A stretch of DNA of 64,000 bases from an uncultured Prevotella sp. (GCA_905236755.1 CAJOCR010000002.1:90344-154343), one strand, 5' to 3'; counted from the stretch's first letter, positions 24,921 through 33,664 are shown. Numbers and translations are program-made. The notes: generated by a model from the letters alone, not told the origin.

Positions 24921-26006
24921 TCATACTGTTATTTCGCCAGAGCCATAACAACGATGATGCCCATCATCATATACCACACAGAACTGACCAGGAGCAACAC
25001 CATGAATCTTCTCATCACTATGAATAATGAATGTACCGTCAGCAGTTGTTTCTATTGTTGCAGGATGATACTCTGGAGTGTGACGAATCTTGAATGTTGC
25101 ACGCTTAGGAAGTTCTGTTATTCCTTCTGTGAGGAAATCAAAACCATGTATCTTAAAGTCCTTCTTATAAGCTGTCTCAGGATCATAACCATGACTTACA
25201 TAAAGGATGTTTCGTTCTACATCTTTCTTGATAACAAACCAAGGACCACCGCCAAGACCTAAGCCCTTACGCTGACCGATAGTGTGAAACCATAGTCCTT
25301 TGTGCTCACCTATCTTATTACCTGTCTCAAGTTCAATAACATCACCCTTCTTCTCACCAAGATAACGACGCACATACTCATTATAGTCAATATTGCCAAG
25401 GAAACAAATACCCTGAGAATCTTTACGTTTTGCATTAATAAGATGCTCACGCTCAGCAATCTCACGTATCTCCTCTTTCATATGATGACCTATAGGGAAG
25501 ATAGCCTTCTTCAGCTGCCATTGATATATCTGAGCAAGGAAATCAGTCTGATCTTTTACCGGATCAGGACTTGTCACAAGCCATTTCTTACCATCAATAA
25601 CCTCGGTCTGAGCATAATGGCCTGTAGCAATAAGATCATAATCATGACCCATCTTCTCATCAAAAGCACCAAACTTAATAAGACGATTACACATCACATC
25701 AGGATTAGGAGTGAAACCAGCTTTTACCTTATCCATAGTATATTTGGTTACCTGATCCCAATACTCGTGATGACAATCTATAACCTGAAGTTTGCAGCCG
25801 TAACGATGAGCCACAGCTGTTGCCATTTCAAGATCTTCCTCTGAAGAACAGTTCCATTCCTCTTGCTCTTCTGGTCCAATCTTTATATAGAAACAATCAG
25901 GATGCAATCCATGAGAAGCAAACTCATAGACCACAACACTTGAATCTACACCGCCAGAAAGTAATACGGCAATGCGCTTGTCGCGAAGTTCCTCGTAATT
26001 AATCAT
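24921..26006 (-). CDS. mnmA: tRNA-specific 2-thiouridylase
   Basis: The protein has 361 residues. The PP-loop ATP-binding motif is LLSGGVDSS (15-23). The catalytic Cys pair is in NPDVMCNR near residue 104 and GICFLGNI near 201, with ATGHYAQ between them and the GQRKGLGLGGG stretch near 246. It installs the 2-thio group on U34 of Lys, Glu and Gln tRNAs. Its ATG lies inside the end of a small ORF (25999-26148), which overlaps it by 8 nt. Confidence 0.96.
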   Translation of the reverse strand: MINYEELRDKRIAVLLSGGVDSSVVVYEFASHGLHPDCFYIKIGPEEQEEWNCSSEEDLEMATAVAHRYGCKLQVIDCHHEYWDQVTKYTMDKVKAGFTPNPDVMCNRLIKFGAFDEKMGHDYDLIATGHYAQTEVIDGKKWLVTSPDPVKDQTDFLAQIYQWQLKKAIFPIGHHMKEEIREIAEREHLINAKRKDSQGICFLGNIDYNEYVRRYLGEKKGDVIELETGNKIGEHKGLWFHTIGQRKGLGLGGGPWFVIKKDVERNILYVSHGYDPETAYKKDFKIHGFDFLTEGITELPKRATFKIRHTPEYHPATIETTADGTFIIHSDEKIHGVAPGQFCVVYDDGHHRCYGSGEITV

Positions 26007-26148
26007 GAATATAATCCTTTGAAATTAGGTCATAATACAACGATTCCAACTCTGACTGAGAGAGTTGTTCCACAGCGTGTTCAATGATACGAATTAGCTC
26101 GTCACGACGATAACTACCAGAAGAATTGAAATGTGCAAAGTTGACCAT
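25999..26148 (-). CDS. Small 49-residue protein overlapping mnmA
   Basis: A short ORF runs from the ATG at 26148 to the TAA at 25999-26001, the latter inside the first codons of mnmA. The product begins MVNFAHFNSSGSYRRDELIR and continues as an acidic amphipathic helix (VEQLSQSELESLYYDLI) ending in KDYIHD. It has protein-like composition, a TACCTTTG -7 box at 26167-26174 about 19 nt upstream, and an 8-nt overlap that would couple its translation to mnmA. I know no family. It could be a regulator, a partner or simply a leader. Confidence 0.55.
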   Translation of the reverse strand: MVNFAHFNSSGSYRRDELIRIIEHAVEQLSQSELESLYYDLISKDYIHD

Positions 26149-26166
26149 ATTTTACTTATTTAAATG

Positions 26167-26174
26167 CAAAGGTA
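26167..26174 (-). promoter_or_regulatory. -7 box for the small ORF and mnmA
   Basis: TACCTTTG on the reverse strand fits TAnnTTTG; the -33 is weak (TTCG at 19 bp). Confidence 0.5.
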
Positions 26175-26299
26175 CAAAAAGAATTTGGAATTACGAATTT
26201 TGAATTTGGAATTACATAGTAATCATAATTTATCACTTAACAGCATTGCCGTGCAAAAATAATTCCACATTACACACTACACATTACACATTTTTTTTA

Positions 26300-26307
26300 T
26301 ATCTTTG
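26300..26307 (+). promoter_or_regulatory. -7 box for the aldose-epimerase gene
   Basis: TATCTTTG lies 25 bp before the ATG at 26333, which supports that start over the in-frame ATG at 26246. Confidence 0.5.
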
Positions 26308-26332
26308 CTCTAAACAATACAAAATTACAAAC

Positions 26333-27196
26333 ATGGAACGATTAAAAAACGAAAAGCTCACATTACTCATTTCAGAACATGGAGCAGAACTTCAAAGCAT
26401 CAGAGATGCTGAAGGAAAAGAATATCTATGGGAAGGCGACAAGCGCTATTGGGGCGGTCAGTCTCCTTTGCTCTTCCCTATTGTTGGCCGTCTATGGAAA
26501 GATGCTTATAGCATAAATGGAAAAGAGATTGAGATGCAGCATCATGGTTTCGCTCGCCACAAGGACTTCAAGCTTATTGCTAAAGGTGAGAATCAGGTAG
26601 TGTTCGGACTTACTGATGACGAAGAAACATACAAGGTTTATCCTTTCCATTTCAATCTTGCTGTAAGCTATAAGCTTGTTGATAACAAGATTCATGTTGT
26701 GTGGCATATTGAAAACACCGACATAAAGGATATTTATTTCCAGATTGGCGGTCACCCAGCCTTTAATGTGCCTGGATGCAAGAAGGGCGAAGAGATGACT
26801 GTTCGTATGCGTATGAACGATGCAGAGCCCAAGCGTCTGTATGCTAACTCTAACGGATATATAGAGCCTAAATATCTTGATATTGAAACAAAAGACGGTA
26901 TTTGGGAAGTAGAGGAAGATGCTTTCACAGAGAATGCCGTCATCTTCGACCATAGTCAGATAAAGCATATTGAAATACTTGGCGAAGACAATCAGCCTGT
27001 TGTCAGCGTTGACTTAAAGGCTCCTGCTGTTGGTATATGGAATCCTTGCAACAAAGCTCCTTTTGTGTGTATTGAGCCTTGGTATGGTATTTCTGACTGG
27101 GCAAACTATGATGGCGATTTCAAAGACAGATACCTTATGAACAAACTTGCTCCAGGCGCAAGTTTCATGAGCGAATATGTTATTACTATAAAGTAA
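26333..27196 (+). CDS. Aldose 1-epimerase family protein (LacX-like)
   Basis: The protein has 287 residues from the ATG at 26333. The galactose-mutarotase fold is indicated by SEHGAELQSIRDAEGKEYLW at the start, PLLFPIVGRL near 47, MQHHGFARHKDF near 65 with the His-Gly pair, the conserved IGGHPAFN block near 142 and CIEPWYGISDW near 244. This matches the GalM/LacX group, which interconverts sugar anomers, though LacX-type members have untested substrates. It is cytoplasmic. It is a single-gene unit ending at a perfect 20-bp terminator. Confidence 0.9.
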   Translation: MERLKNEKLTLLISEHGAELQSIRDAEGKEYLWEGDKRYWGGQSPLLFPIVGRLWKDAYSINGKEIEMQHHGFARHKDFKLIAKGENQVVFGLTDDEETYKVYPFHFNLAVSYKLVDNKIHVVWHIENTDIKDIYFQIGGHPAFNVPGCKKGEEMTVRMRMNDAEPKRLYANSNGYIEPKYLDIETKDGIWEVEEDAFTENAVIFDHSQIKHIEILGEDNQPVVSVDLKAPAVGIWNPCNKAPFVCIEPWYGISDWANYDGDFKDRYLMNKLAPGASFMSEYVITIK

Positions 27197-27235
27197 CATC
27201 CCACCATAACATAACAAACATAACATAACAAACAT

Positions 27236-27280
27236 AACAATAAAAAAGCCTGCTCTGAGTGAGCAGGCTTTTTTATTGTT
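27236..27280. terminator. Bidirectional terminator, 20-bp perfect stem
   Basis: Arms 27236-27255 and 27261-27280 are perfect complements around a 5-nt loop. The GC core GCCTGCTC/GAGCAGGC is flanked by A6 and T6 runs, so it can stop transcription from both convergent genes. Short CATAACAAA repeats lie just before it. Confidence 0.92.
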
Positions 27281-27294
27281 ATAGCAGTTTTATT

Positions 27295-28725
27295 TTACTT
27301 CTTCTTGCACATTTCAACAAAATCAAAACTACTTCCATCAAAGCAATGGGTGCACACATCACACTTGGGCAGTCCTATTGCATCTATAAGCGTTTCAACC
27401 TTATTAAACTTAAGGGTAGTAAGTCCTAATCGACGTCCTATCTCATTCACCATACGAGTATATTCAGGTGAATCCGTTGTTGCATATTTCTCAAGATTCT
27501 TACTGTCGTCGCCCTCAAAATCCTTGATGATGCGACGGGTTATTAGCTCAAGATCGCTCTTGCTTGAGGTAAAGCCAATATATTTACAGCCATACACCAA
27601 TGGAGGACATGAGATACGGCCATGCACCTCTTTTGCACCATACTCAAAGAATGTATGTACGTTGTCGCGAAGTTGAGTTCCACGAACAATAGAATCATCA
27701 CAGAAAACCACGCGCTGGTCTTTTAGAATAGCGCTATTTGGAATAAGCTTCATCTTTGCAACAAGATTGCGACGTGACTGATTTCCTGGTGTGAAGCTAC
27801 GTGGCCATGTTGGTGTATATTTCAACACAGCACGCTTATATGGGATTTTATGTCCTTCAGCATAACCTAAGGCTGTACCTACTCCAGAATCAGGAATACC
27901 ACATACGAGATCTGCCTCGGTATCGTCGTCTTCGCCCATCTGCTTTCCACATGCTTCACGAACATACTCTGTGTTTATTCCTTCGTAATCGCTTGCAGGG
28001 AAGCCGTAGTAAACCCAGAGGAATGAGCATATCTGCTTACGTGTAAATGGCTGCTGAAGTACTTCCATACCGTCGGCACGAAGACGAACAATCTCGCCTG
28101 GGCCTACATCACGCACACGTTTGAAGTCAAGATTAGGGAATGAAGATGTTTCGCTTGATGCTGCATATCCATGTTCGCTCTTGCCTATCACGATAGGTGT
28201 TCTGCCAAGTGCATCACGAGCAGCAAGAATACCGTCTTCGGTAAGCACAAGCATAGAGCAAGAGCCTTCTATTCGGCTATATACATTGTTGATACCCTCA
28301 ACAAATGTGCTTCCCATATTGATAAGTAATGAAACAAGCTCTGTAGGGTTGATATTATTAGCGCTCATCTCGCTGAAATGCATGCCTTGCTGAAGTAAGC
28401 TATCTGCAATCTCACGCATGTTGTTTATCTTCGCTACTGTTACTACAGCATAACGTCCAAGATGAGAGTTTATAATTATTGGCTGAGGATCGGTATCGCT
28501 GATTACTCCTAATCCGCTATTTCCTGAGAATCCTTCCAGCTCGTCTTCAAAACGTGAACGGAAATAGTTACGTTCAAGACTGTGAATACTACGGGTGAAT
28601 CCCTTTTCTTTATCGTAAGTAACTAATCCGGCACGTTTAGTACCCAGATGTGAATTATAATCTGTTCCATAAAAGAGGTCGTTCACGCAGTCACGCACCT
28701 CAATAGTTCCAAAAAAACCGCCCAC
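27295..28725 (-). CDS. PurF-like class-II amidotransferase/phosphoribosyltransferase lacking the N-terminal Cys
   Basis: The protein has 476 residues with a GTG start; an in-frame TAA 3 nt upstream of the preceding codon rules out a longer form. It has the PurF layout: an Ntn glutaminase domain followed by a PRPP-binding domain with the loop VVFCDDSIVRGTQ near residue 350. Where PurF has Met-Cys-Gly, this protein reads MGGFFG, so the nucleophile that releases ammonia from glutamine is absent. Other glutaminase features, such as RDALGRTP and GYAASSETSSF, remain. From memory, a MGG form is common in Bacteroidetes. It may use free ammonia or have another role; a normal purF may be elsewhere. Confidence 0.85.
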   Translation of the reverse strand: MGGFFGTIEVRDCVNDLFYGTDYNSHLGTKRAGLVTYDKEKGFTRSIHSLERNYFRSRFEDELEGFSGNSGLGVISDTDPQPIIINSHLGRYAVVTVAKINNMREIADSLLQQGMHFSEMSANNINPTELVSLLINMGSTFVEGINNVYSRIEGSCSMLVLTEDGILAARDALGRTPIVIGKSEHGYAASSETSSFPNLDFKRVRDVGPGEIVRLRADGMEVLQQPFTRKQICSFLWVYYGFPASDYEGINTEYVREACGKQMGEDDDTEADLVCGIPDSGVGTALGYAEGHKIPYKRAVLKYTPTWPRSFTPGNQSRRNLVAKMKLIPNSAILKDQRVVFCDDSIVRGTQLRDNVHTFFEYGAKEVHGRISCPPLVYGCKYIGFTSSKSDLELITRRIIKDFEGDDSKNLEKYATTDSPEYTRMVNEIGRRLGLTTLKFNKVETLIDAIGLPKCDVCTHCFDGSSFDFVEMCKKK

Positions 28726-28789
28726 TTTTTATTTTTTTATTTTAATTCAGTTTTAAGATACGCTTCTGCTCAACATGGGTATAGCTAAA

Positions 28790-29722
28790 CTAAAACGCCT
28801 CTCTGTATTTATTTTCGTCTTTATCTTCCAGCATAGAAAGATAGCTCTGATAACGACTTGCTGAGATATAATGCTCCTCAACAGCCTTAAGAACAGCACA
28901 TCCTGGTTCGTGTGTGTGTGTGCAGTTGTTGAAACGGCAGTCTTTTGAGAAGTTGAATATCTCACGGAAATAGCTTGTAAGTTCTGTTGGCTCCATATCA
29001 AAAGTACCAAAGCCTTTTATTCCTGGAGTGTCGATGATGTAGCCGCCTCCTGGTATTTCGAGCATCTCGCTGAATGTTGTTGTGTGCATACCTGTGTCGT
29101 GTGCATCACTTATTTCAGCTGTACGGAGATTGGCTCCTGGAAGAATTTGATTAATGAGTGTTGATTTTCCTACTCCACTATTTCCACTTAAAAGAGTTAT
29201 CTTTCCTGGCAAAATTTTTCGCAATTCATCTACGCCTTCACCTGATTTCGCAGTTATCTCAAAGCAGTCGTAACCTATTGTGCGATAGAGTTCCATCATC
29301 ATTTTCTGATAATGGCGCTCGTCGTCGCTCAATATGTCGCATTTGTTGAATACCAGCACTACTGGCACGCTATAAGCCTCGGCACTTGCGAGGAAACGAT
29401 CAATAAATGTTGTGCTTGTTTGTGGATGGCTTACCGTTACGATTAGGAAAGCCTGATCTACATTAGCAGCCAGGATGTGGCTTTGCTTTGATAGATTCTG
29501 TGATTTGCGTATAATGTAGTTACGGCGGTCATCAATAGCTGTGATGAACGCCGTACCTTCCTGATTGGTTACAATTTCTACATGGTCGCCCACAGCCACA
29601 GGATTGGTTGAACGGATGCCCTTCAAACGGAAATTGCCCTTTATTTTGCTCTCGATGGTACGACCGTCATCTGTTCTGACGGTGTACCACGAGCCTGTAT
29701 TCTTTATTACTAATCCTTTCAC
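28790..29722 (-). CDS. rsgA: Ribosome small-subunit-dependent GTPase RsgA
   Basis: The protein has 310 residues. An N-terminal OB fold (about 1-70) precedes a circularly permuted GTPase: G4 NKCD near 125, then G1 GNSGVGKST near 180 and G3 DTPGIKGF near 230. The C-terminal zinc motif is [14 protein letters not shown] near 262. RsgA checks late maturation of the 30S subunit. It lies 43 nt after frr, another ribosome factor. Confidence 0.96.
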   Translation of the reverse strand: MKGLVIKNTGSWYTVRTDDGRTIESKIKGNFRLKGIRSTNPVAVGDHVEIVTNQEGTAFITAIDDRRNYIIRKSQNLSKQSHILAANVDQAFLIVTVSHPQTSTTFIDRFLASAEAYSVPVVLVFNKCDILSDDERHYQKMMMELYRTIGYDCFEITAKSGEGVDELRKILPGKITLLSGNSGVGKSTLINQILPGANLRTAEISDAHDTGMHTTTFSEMLEIPGGGYIIDTPGIKGFGTFDMEPTELTSYFREIFNFSKDCRFNNCTHTHEPGCAVLKAVEEHYISASRYQSYLSMLEDKDENKYREAF

Positions 29723-29765
29723 TACTATGATTTAGGGATTTTCTAATTTCAAAAACGTGATTGGA

Positions 29766-30326
29766 TTAAACAGTCATGATTTCTTTCTGCTTTTCGTCGA
29801 GCAGCTGATCAATACGTTTGATTCTCTTGTCGTGCTCTGCCTGCAAGTCTGCCTCAGCATCTTTCTCAAGGTCTTCAGAAAGTCCATCCTTGATTGCTTT
29901 CTTCAGTTTGTCCTTGATGTCAGCACGGATATTGCGAACCTGAATCTTTGTATTCTCGCCAATCTTGTTACATTGCTTAACAAGTTCCTTACGACGCTCC
30001 TCGGTTGGCTGTGGCAGGTGCAGAAGTACCATCTCACCGTTGTTTTCTGGTGTGATACCTACATCGCTGTCCATGATGCCTTTCTCAATATCCTTAATTT
30101 GCTTCTTGTCCCATGGGCGAATAGCAATTGTTCTGGCGTCAGGAACAGAAACGTTGGCTACCTGGTTCAGTGGAACCATAGAACCATAAGAGTTAACACG
30201 TACACCATCGAGGATTGCTACATTAGCACGTCCTGCACGGATGCGGGCCAGTTCTTCCTGAAGATACATCACCGCCATCTCCATACGCTCACCGGCGTCT
30301 TTTAATGTTGCTTTTACGTCAATCAT
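29766..30326 (-). CDS. frr: Ribosome recycling factor
   Basis: The protein has 186 residues, the standard RRF length. The signature includes RAGRANVAILDGVRVNSYG (31-49), PLNQVANVSVPDARTI and the long C-terminal coiled helix (VRNIRADIKDKLKKA). With EF-G it splits post-termination ribosomes. It is followed by rsgA on the same strand; fRMsr lies 54 nt upstream. Confidence 0.97.
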   Translation of the reverse strand: MIDVKATLKDAGERMEMAVMYLQEELARIRAGRANVAILDGVRVNSYGSMVPLNQVANVSVPDARTIAIRPWDKKQIKDIEKGIMDSDVGITPENNGEMVLLHLPQPTEERRKELVKQCNKIGENTKIQVRNIRADIKDKLKKAIKDGLSEDLEKDAEADLQAEHDKRIKRIDQLLDEKQKEIMTV

Positions 30327-30380
30327 ATATAATTGGGTTTTTGTCTTTAGTTATCGGCAAAATTATAGATTATTCTCGGA

Positions 30381-30836
30381 TTATACAATAGTTTCGATTA
30401 TTTTTTTAACTATTTGCTCGAGATATTCTTTGTCGGTATCATTAAAGGTATCGGTTGATGTGCTGTCGATGTCAAGAACGCCTATCACCTCACCATTACT
30501 TATCATTGGCACTACAATCTCGCTTCTGCTCAAACTGCTGCAAGCTATGTGCCCTGGAAACTGCTCCACATCAGGAACAATTATTGTTTCGGCTTTTTCC
30601 CAAGAGGTGCCGCACACGCCTTTGCCTTTCTTTATGTGCATACATGCTACCGAGCCTTGGAACGGACCTAACTGCAGTTCGCCATCTTCAACCATATAGA
30701 AGCCTACCCAGAAGAATCGCTCAGGGAATGCTTCATGAAGAGCTGCACTCACGTTGCTCAATACCGAAACTTTGTTTTTCTCTCCCTGTATAAGTGCCGC
30801 AACTTGCTGCACTAAGAGTTCATATTTTTCTCTCAT
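30381..30836 (-). CDS. msrC: Free methionine-(R)-sulfoxide reductase (GAF domain)
   Basis: The protein has 151 residues, all one GAF domain. The three redox cysteines of the fRMsr family are visible: Cys in SVACMHI near 84, in GVCGTSW near 94 and in HIACSS near 118. The active-site Trp-Val-Gly-Phe-Tyr stretch (FFWVGFYM) and the acidic VLDIDS motif near 140 also fit. It reduces free methionine-R-sulfoxide with thioredoxin, protecting against oxidation. It is the first gene of fRMsr-frr-rsgA on the reverse strand; no clear promoter is seen. Confidence 0.93.
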   Translation of the reverse strand: MREKYELLVQQVAALIQGEKNKVSVLSNVSAALHEAFPERFFWVGFYMVEDGELQLGPFQGSVACMHIKKGKGVCGTSWEKAETIIVPDVEQFPGHIACSSLSRSEIVVPMISNGEVIGVLDIDSTSTDTFNDTDKEYLEQIVKKIIETIV

Positions 30837-30897
30837 ACTATTCCTGATAAGTATTTTATAGTTTCCGTTTTTCTAACATTTTCCTCGTTCTCACCCT

Positions 30898-30943
30898 TCG
30901 AGATTCCTTCGAGATGAGTCTTAGATGCGTTCGAGATGATTTT
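30898..30943. repeat. TTCGAGAT short repeats
   Basis: Three copies of TTCGAGAT, spaced 13-24 bp and joined by ATGCGTT-like links, are related to the CATCTCGAA core of the 76-bp repeat at 14981-15152. Confidence 0.5.
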
Positions 30944-31004
30944 TAAATGCGTTTATTGTAAATTACATTACATTTCTTTCATCTCAAAAGATAACTGAAA
31001 AGAA

Positions 31005-31796
31005 TTAATATAATGCCGACAACTGATTTGTAAGGTCAACAAACTGCTGAATTGTCATCTGTTCTGGACGAAGAGTCATAATCTCCTGAGTGAAGAAATC
31101 AGCAGCAGGCATAGTTTCCTTTGAGAACATCTGCTTTATGCTCACACGTAACATCTTTCTACGCTGGTTGAACACCGTCTTCACCAAACGCTTAAAGAGT
31201 TTCTCATCGCATCCCAAATCATGAACATCATTACGAGTCATACGGATAACGGCACTCTTCACCTTTGGTGGAGGGTTGAACACATTCTCGTCAACGGTGA
31301 ACAGGTATTCCACATCATACCAAGCCTGAATGAGTACACTCAAGATGCCGTAGGTCTTGTTACCAGGCTGAGCTGCAATACGCTGAGCCACCTCGCGCTG
31401 AATCATACCCGTACAGCAAGGTATAAGATCCTTGTAGTCAAGCATCTTGAAGAAAATCTGCGAAGAAATATCATAAGGATAATTGCCAGTAAGCACAAAC
31501 TGCCTACCGTCAAAAATCTTAGTCAGATCCATACGAAGGAAGTCCTCGCCAATAACCTTATCGCGAAGCTCAGGGAATGTTTCATACAAGTATGCCACAC
31601 TCTCAGAGTCTATCTCCACCGCCTTCACATCACGGTCTTTCTTCACAAGATACTGAGTGAGCACACCCATACCCGGTCCTATTTCCAACACAGGAATATC
31701 AGGACAAGCATCCACCGTGTCGGCAATGCGCTTAGCTATACCAAGATCAATCAAGAAATGCTGACCTAAATTCTTCTTTGGAGTTACCTTCTTCAT
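31005..31796 (-). CDS. rsmA: 16S rRNA dimethyladenosine transferase
   Basis: The protein has 263 residues from the ATG at 31796. The ORF extends upstream to 31931 but crosses the promoter and a dispersed repeat. It starts MKKVTPKKNLGQHFL, the usual RsmA N-terminus. The SAM motif LEIGPGMGVLT is near residue 40, and the catalytic NYPYDIS (an N-x-P-Y form) is near 107. It dimethylates the two adenosines at the 3' end of 16S rRNA. Promoter at 31815-31845. Confidence 0.97.
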   Translation of the reverse strand: MKKVTPKKNLGQHFLIDLGIAKRIADTVDACPDIPVLEIGPGMGVLTQYLVKKDRDVKAVEIDSESVAYLYETFPELRDKVIGEDFLRMDLTKIFDGRQFVLTGNYPYDISSQIFFKMLDYKDLIPCCTGMIQREVAQRIAAQPGNKTYGILSVLIQAWYDVEYLFTVDENVFNPPPKVKSAVIRMTRNDVHDLGCDEKLFKRLVKTVFNQRRKMLRVSIKQMFSKETMPAADFFTQEIMTLRPEQMTIQQFVDLTNQLSALY

Positions 31797-31814
31797 ATAC
31801 TCATTTATTTTTTG

Positions 31815-31845
31815 CAAAGTTACAAAAAACGAGAGAAATGCAAAA
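31815..31845 (-). promoter_or_regulatory. Promoter of rsmA
   Basis: TTTTG (31841-31845), an 18-bp spacer and TAACTTTG (31815-31822) on the reverse strand. The -33 lies in the dispersed repeat shared with the patatin promoter. Confidence 0.7.
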
Positions 31846-31958
31846 GGAAAGCTTACTTTTCTTTTCATTTCCGAGTGCCAGTAACTTCTTGACTTCAGGC
31901 AAAAAGTTACAGAAAAACGAAGGCAGAACAAAATAAACTCGTTTATTTTTTATGCCGA
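31831..31958 (-). repeat. Two promoter-type dispersed repeats in tandem before rsmA
   Basis: 31831-31880 matches 4670-4718 (the patatin promoter repeat). 31898-31958 matches the lysS promoter repeat (15286-15320 and 15370-15404). It has TTTTG at 31929-31933, a 19-bp spacer and a degenerate TAACTTTT at 31902-31909. Confidence 0.65.
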
Positions 31959-32281
31959 GTGACCATAACTTCTTGTTTTAAGCAACAACTACATAAAAAA
32001 CACCAATAATTTTGTTGCTTTGCATAAATTATATTAAATTTACACTCCGAAAAGTCTAATATTGGGCAATAAGTAACTAAATAAATAAACCGAATTAAAA
32101 AGGAATCAAGTGTCGCACTATCAGAGAAAGGGGATACAAATGTATGCCACTCTTAAGAAGAGTGGGACATAACACAAAAATAATATATAAAAAAGAATTA
32201 TTGGTTCCAGATAAAACATGAAAGTATAATTCCACAGCCATTGTGTAATTTTACGAAATAAAAAAGAATCAACAACATTAT
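31959..32281. other. AT-rich intergenic stretch upstream of rhuM
   Basis: No gene is seen. One perfect hairpin, CCACTCTT-AAG-AAGAGTGG, lies at 32147-32165; no T-run follows. A near -7 (TAATTTTA, one base off) lies about 30 bp before the rhuM ATG. Confidence 0.5.
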
Positions 32282-33307
32282 ATGATAAAACGTAGAGAAA
32301 TAAGAAATAGCACGGCTGAGTTCCTGATCTTTCAGATAGAAGGAAAGGAACAGGGCGTAGAGGTGTACTATAAGGACAAGACGGTATGGTGTACCCAAAA
32401 GGCGATGGGTATGTTGTTCGATTGCACTTCCGACAATATAAGTGTGCATTTGCAGAACATTTATGATACGAACGAACTAAACAAGGAAGCAACTACCGAG
32501 AAAATTTCGGTAGTTCGACGTGAGGGTAATAGAGACGTCAATCGCACACTTCAGTTTTACAACCTCGACGCTGTTATTAGCGTAGGCTATCGCGTTAATA
32601 GCATCCGAGCAACACAATTCCGCCAATGGGCCACAAGTATACTTCGCGAATATGCTATTCGTGGCTATGTACTGGACAGAAAACGTATGGAAAACGGCAC
32701 ATTCTTAGATGAAGACTACTTTGAACACCTATTAGCTGAAATTCGTGAAATCCGCCTATCTGAACGAAGATTCTATCAGAAAATGACAGATATTTACGCA
32801 ACAGCTGTTGACTATAATAGAGATGCCCCTACAACAAAAGCCTTCTTTAAGATGATGCAAAATAAGATACATTATGCCGTACATGGCAGAACAGCTGCAG
32901 AGTTGATTGTAGAACGCGCAGATTCTAAACAAGAACACATGGGACTTACCACATGGGAAAATGCCCCAGATGGAAAAATTGTCAAGACAGATGTATCAAT
33001 AGCCAAGAATTATCTAAAGGAAATGGAATTAGCAGACATGGGACAATTAGTAAATGGTGTTCTTGAACTTGCTGAGCGAATGGCTAAACGACATATACCT
33101 ATGACAATGGAAGATTGGGCTAAACAGATAGACATCATATTATCAGCAGGTGGAAACGAATTACTACACACATCAGGTAAAGTATCTGCAGAAGAAGCAA
33201 AAAAACATGCAGAAACTGAGTTCGAGAAGTATCGCATAATACAAGATAGATTGTTCCAAAGTGACTTTGACAAGTATTTAGACAAATTACCTTTTGATGA
33301 TAAATAA
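32282..33307 (+). CDS. RhuM family protein
   Basis: The protein has 341 residues. The N-terminal two-thirds match the RhuM ('virulence protein') family: VWCTQKAMGMLFDCTSDNISVHLQNIY near residue 36, KISVVRREGNRDVNRTLQFYNLDAVISVGYRVNS near 80, and QFRQWATSILREYAIRGYVLD near 113. The C-terminal third is helical and charged. No catalytic residues are known. RhuM genes are scattered, horizontally moving cargo often found in genomic islands; Salmonella rhuM gave the name. Here it stands alone among housekeeping genes with AT-rich flanks, which suggests a small acquired insertion. Confidence 0.88.
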   Translation: MIKRREIRNSTAEFLIFQIEGKEQGVEVYYKDKTVWCTQKAMGMLFDCTSDNISVHLQNIYDTNELNKEATTEKISVVRREGNRDVNRTLQFYNLDAVISVGYRVNSIRATQFRQWATSILREYAIRGYVLDRKRMENGTFLDEDYFEHLLAEIREIRLSERRFYQKMTDIYATAVDYNRDAPTTKAFFKMMQNKIHYAVHGRTAAELIVERADSKQEHMGLTTWENAPDGKIVKTDVSIAKNYLKEMELADMGQLVNGVLELAERMAKRHIPMTMEDWAKQIDIILSAGGNELLHTSGKVSAEEAKKHAETEFEKYRIIQDRLFQSDFDKYLDKLPFDDK

Positions 33308-33365
33308 TTAGCACTCACTATAGAAAAATCAGAAAGAAACTTGTTTGGTATTTTTCATGCCTAAA

Positions 33366-33400
33366 TAAAAAAAATGACACACCAATAATCTGGCATGTCA
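33366..33400 (-). terminator. Terminator of the 29-residue peptide gene
   Basis: On the reverse strand TGACATGCCA pairs with TGGTGTGTCA (two G-U pairs) around a 6-nt loop and is followed by T residues. Confidence 0.7.
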
Positions 33401-33457
33401 TCCCAATATAATAATCTAAAAACCTAAATGTCCCTGTTTAAAAGTGTGGGTAGAAGA

Positions 33458-33547
33458 TTACTTGTTATTCAAGTTAATCTTGTTACCCAAATTAATTGCC
33501 TGTGCAATCATAATTGCAACAATTGCGAATACTGTTAATGTTACCAT
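33458..33547 (-). CDS. 29-residue hydrophobic peptide
   Basis: An ORF from the ATG at 33547 encodes MVTLTVFAIVAIMIAQ, a membrane helix, then AINLGNKINLNNK. A TATCTTTG -7 box (33632-33639) with TTTG 21 bp upstream lies about 85 nt before it, and a clear terminator lies 58 nt after it, so the unit is a compact one-gene transcript. The same frame is open upstream through a highly basic stretch (many Lys/Arg) back to the promoter without an ATG. The leader or an N-terminal extension from a rare start is therefore also possible. No family is known to me; it may be a small membrane regulator or a toxin-like peptide. Confidence 0.55.
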   Translation of the reverse strand: MVTLTVFAIVAIMIAQAINLGNKINLNNK

Positions 33548-33631
33548 AATCTTTTTACCTTTCTTTTCTTTAATTGTTATCCTATTTTCTTTTTCAGACC
33601 TTCTTCGTCTGTCTTTCTCTTTTGTACGATG

Positions 33632-33664
33632 CAAAGATATGAAAAAATTCGCTGTGTGCGCAAA
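33632..33664 (-). promoter_or_regulatory. Promoter of the 29-residue peptide gene
   Basis: TTTG (33661-33664), 21 bp, TATCTTTG (33632-33639) on the reverse strand. Confidence 0.6.
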
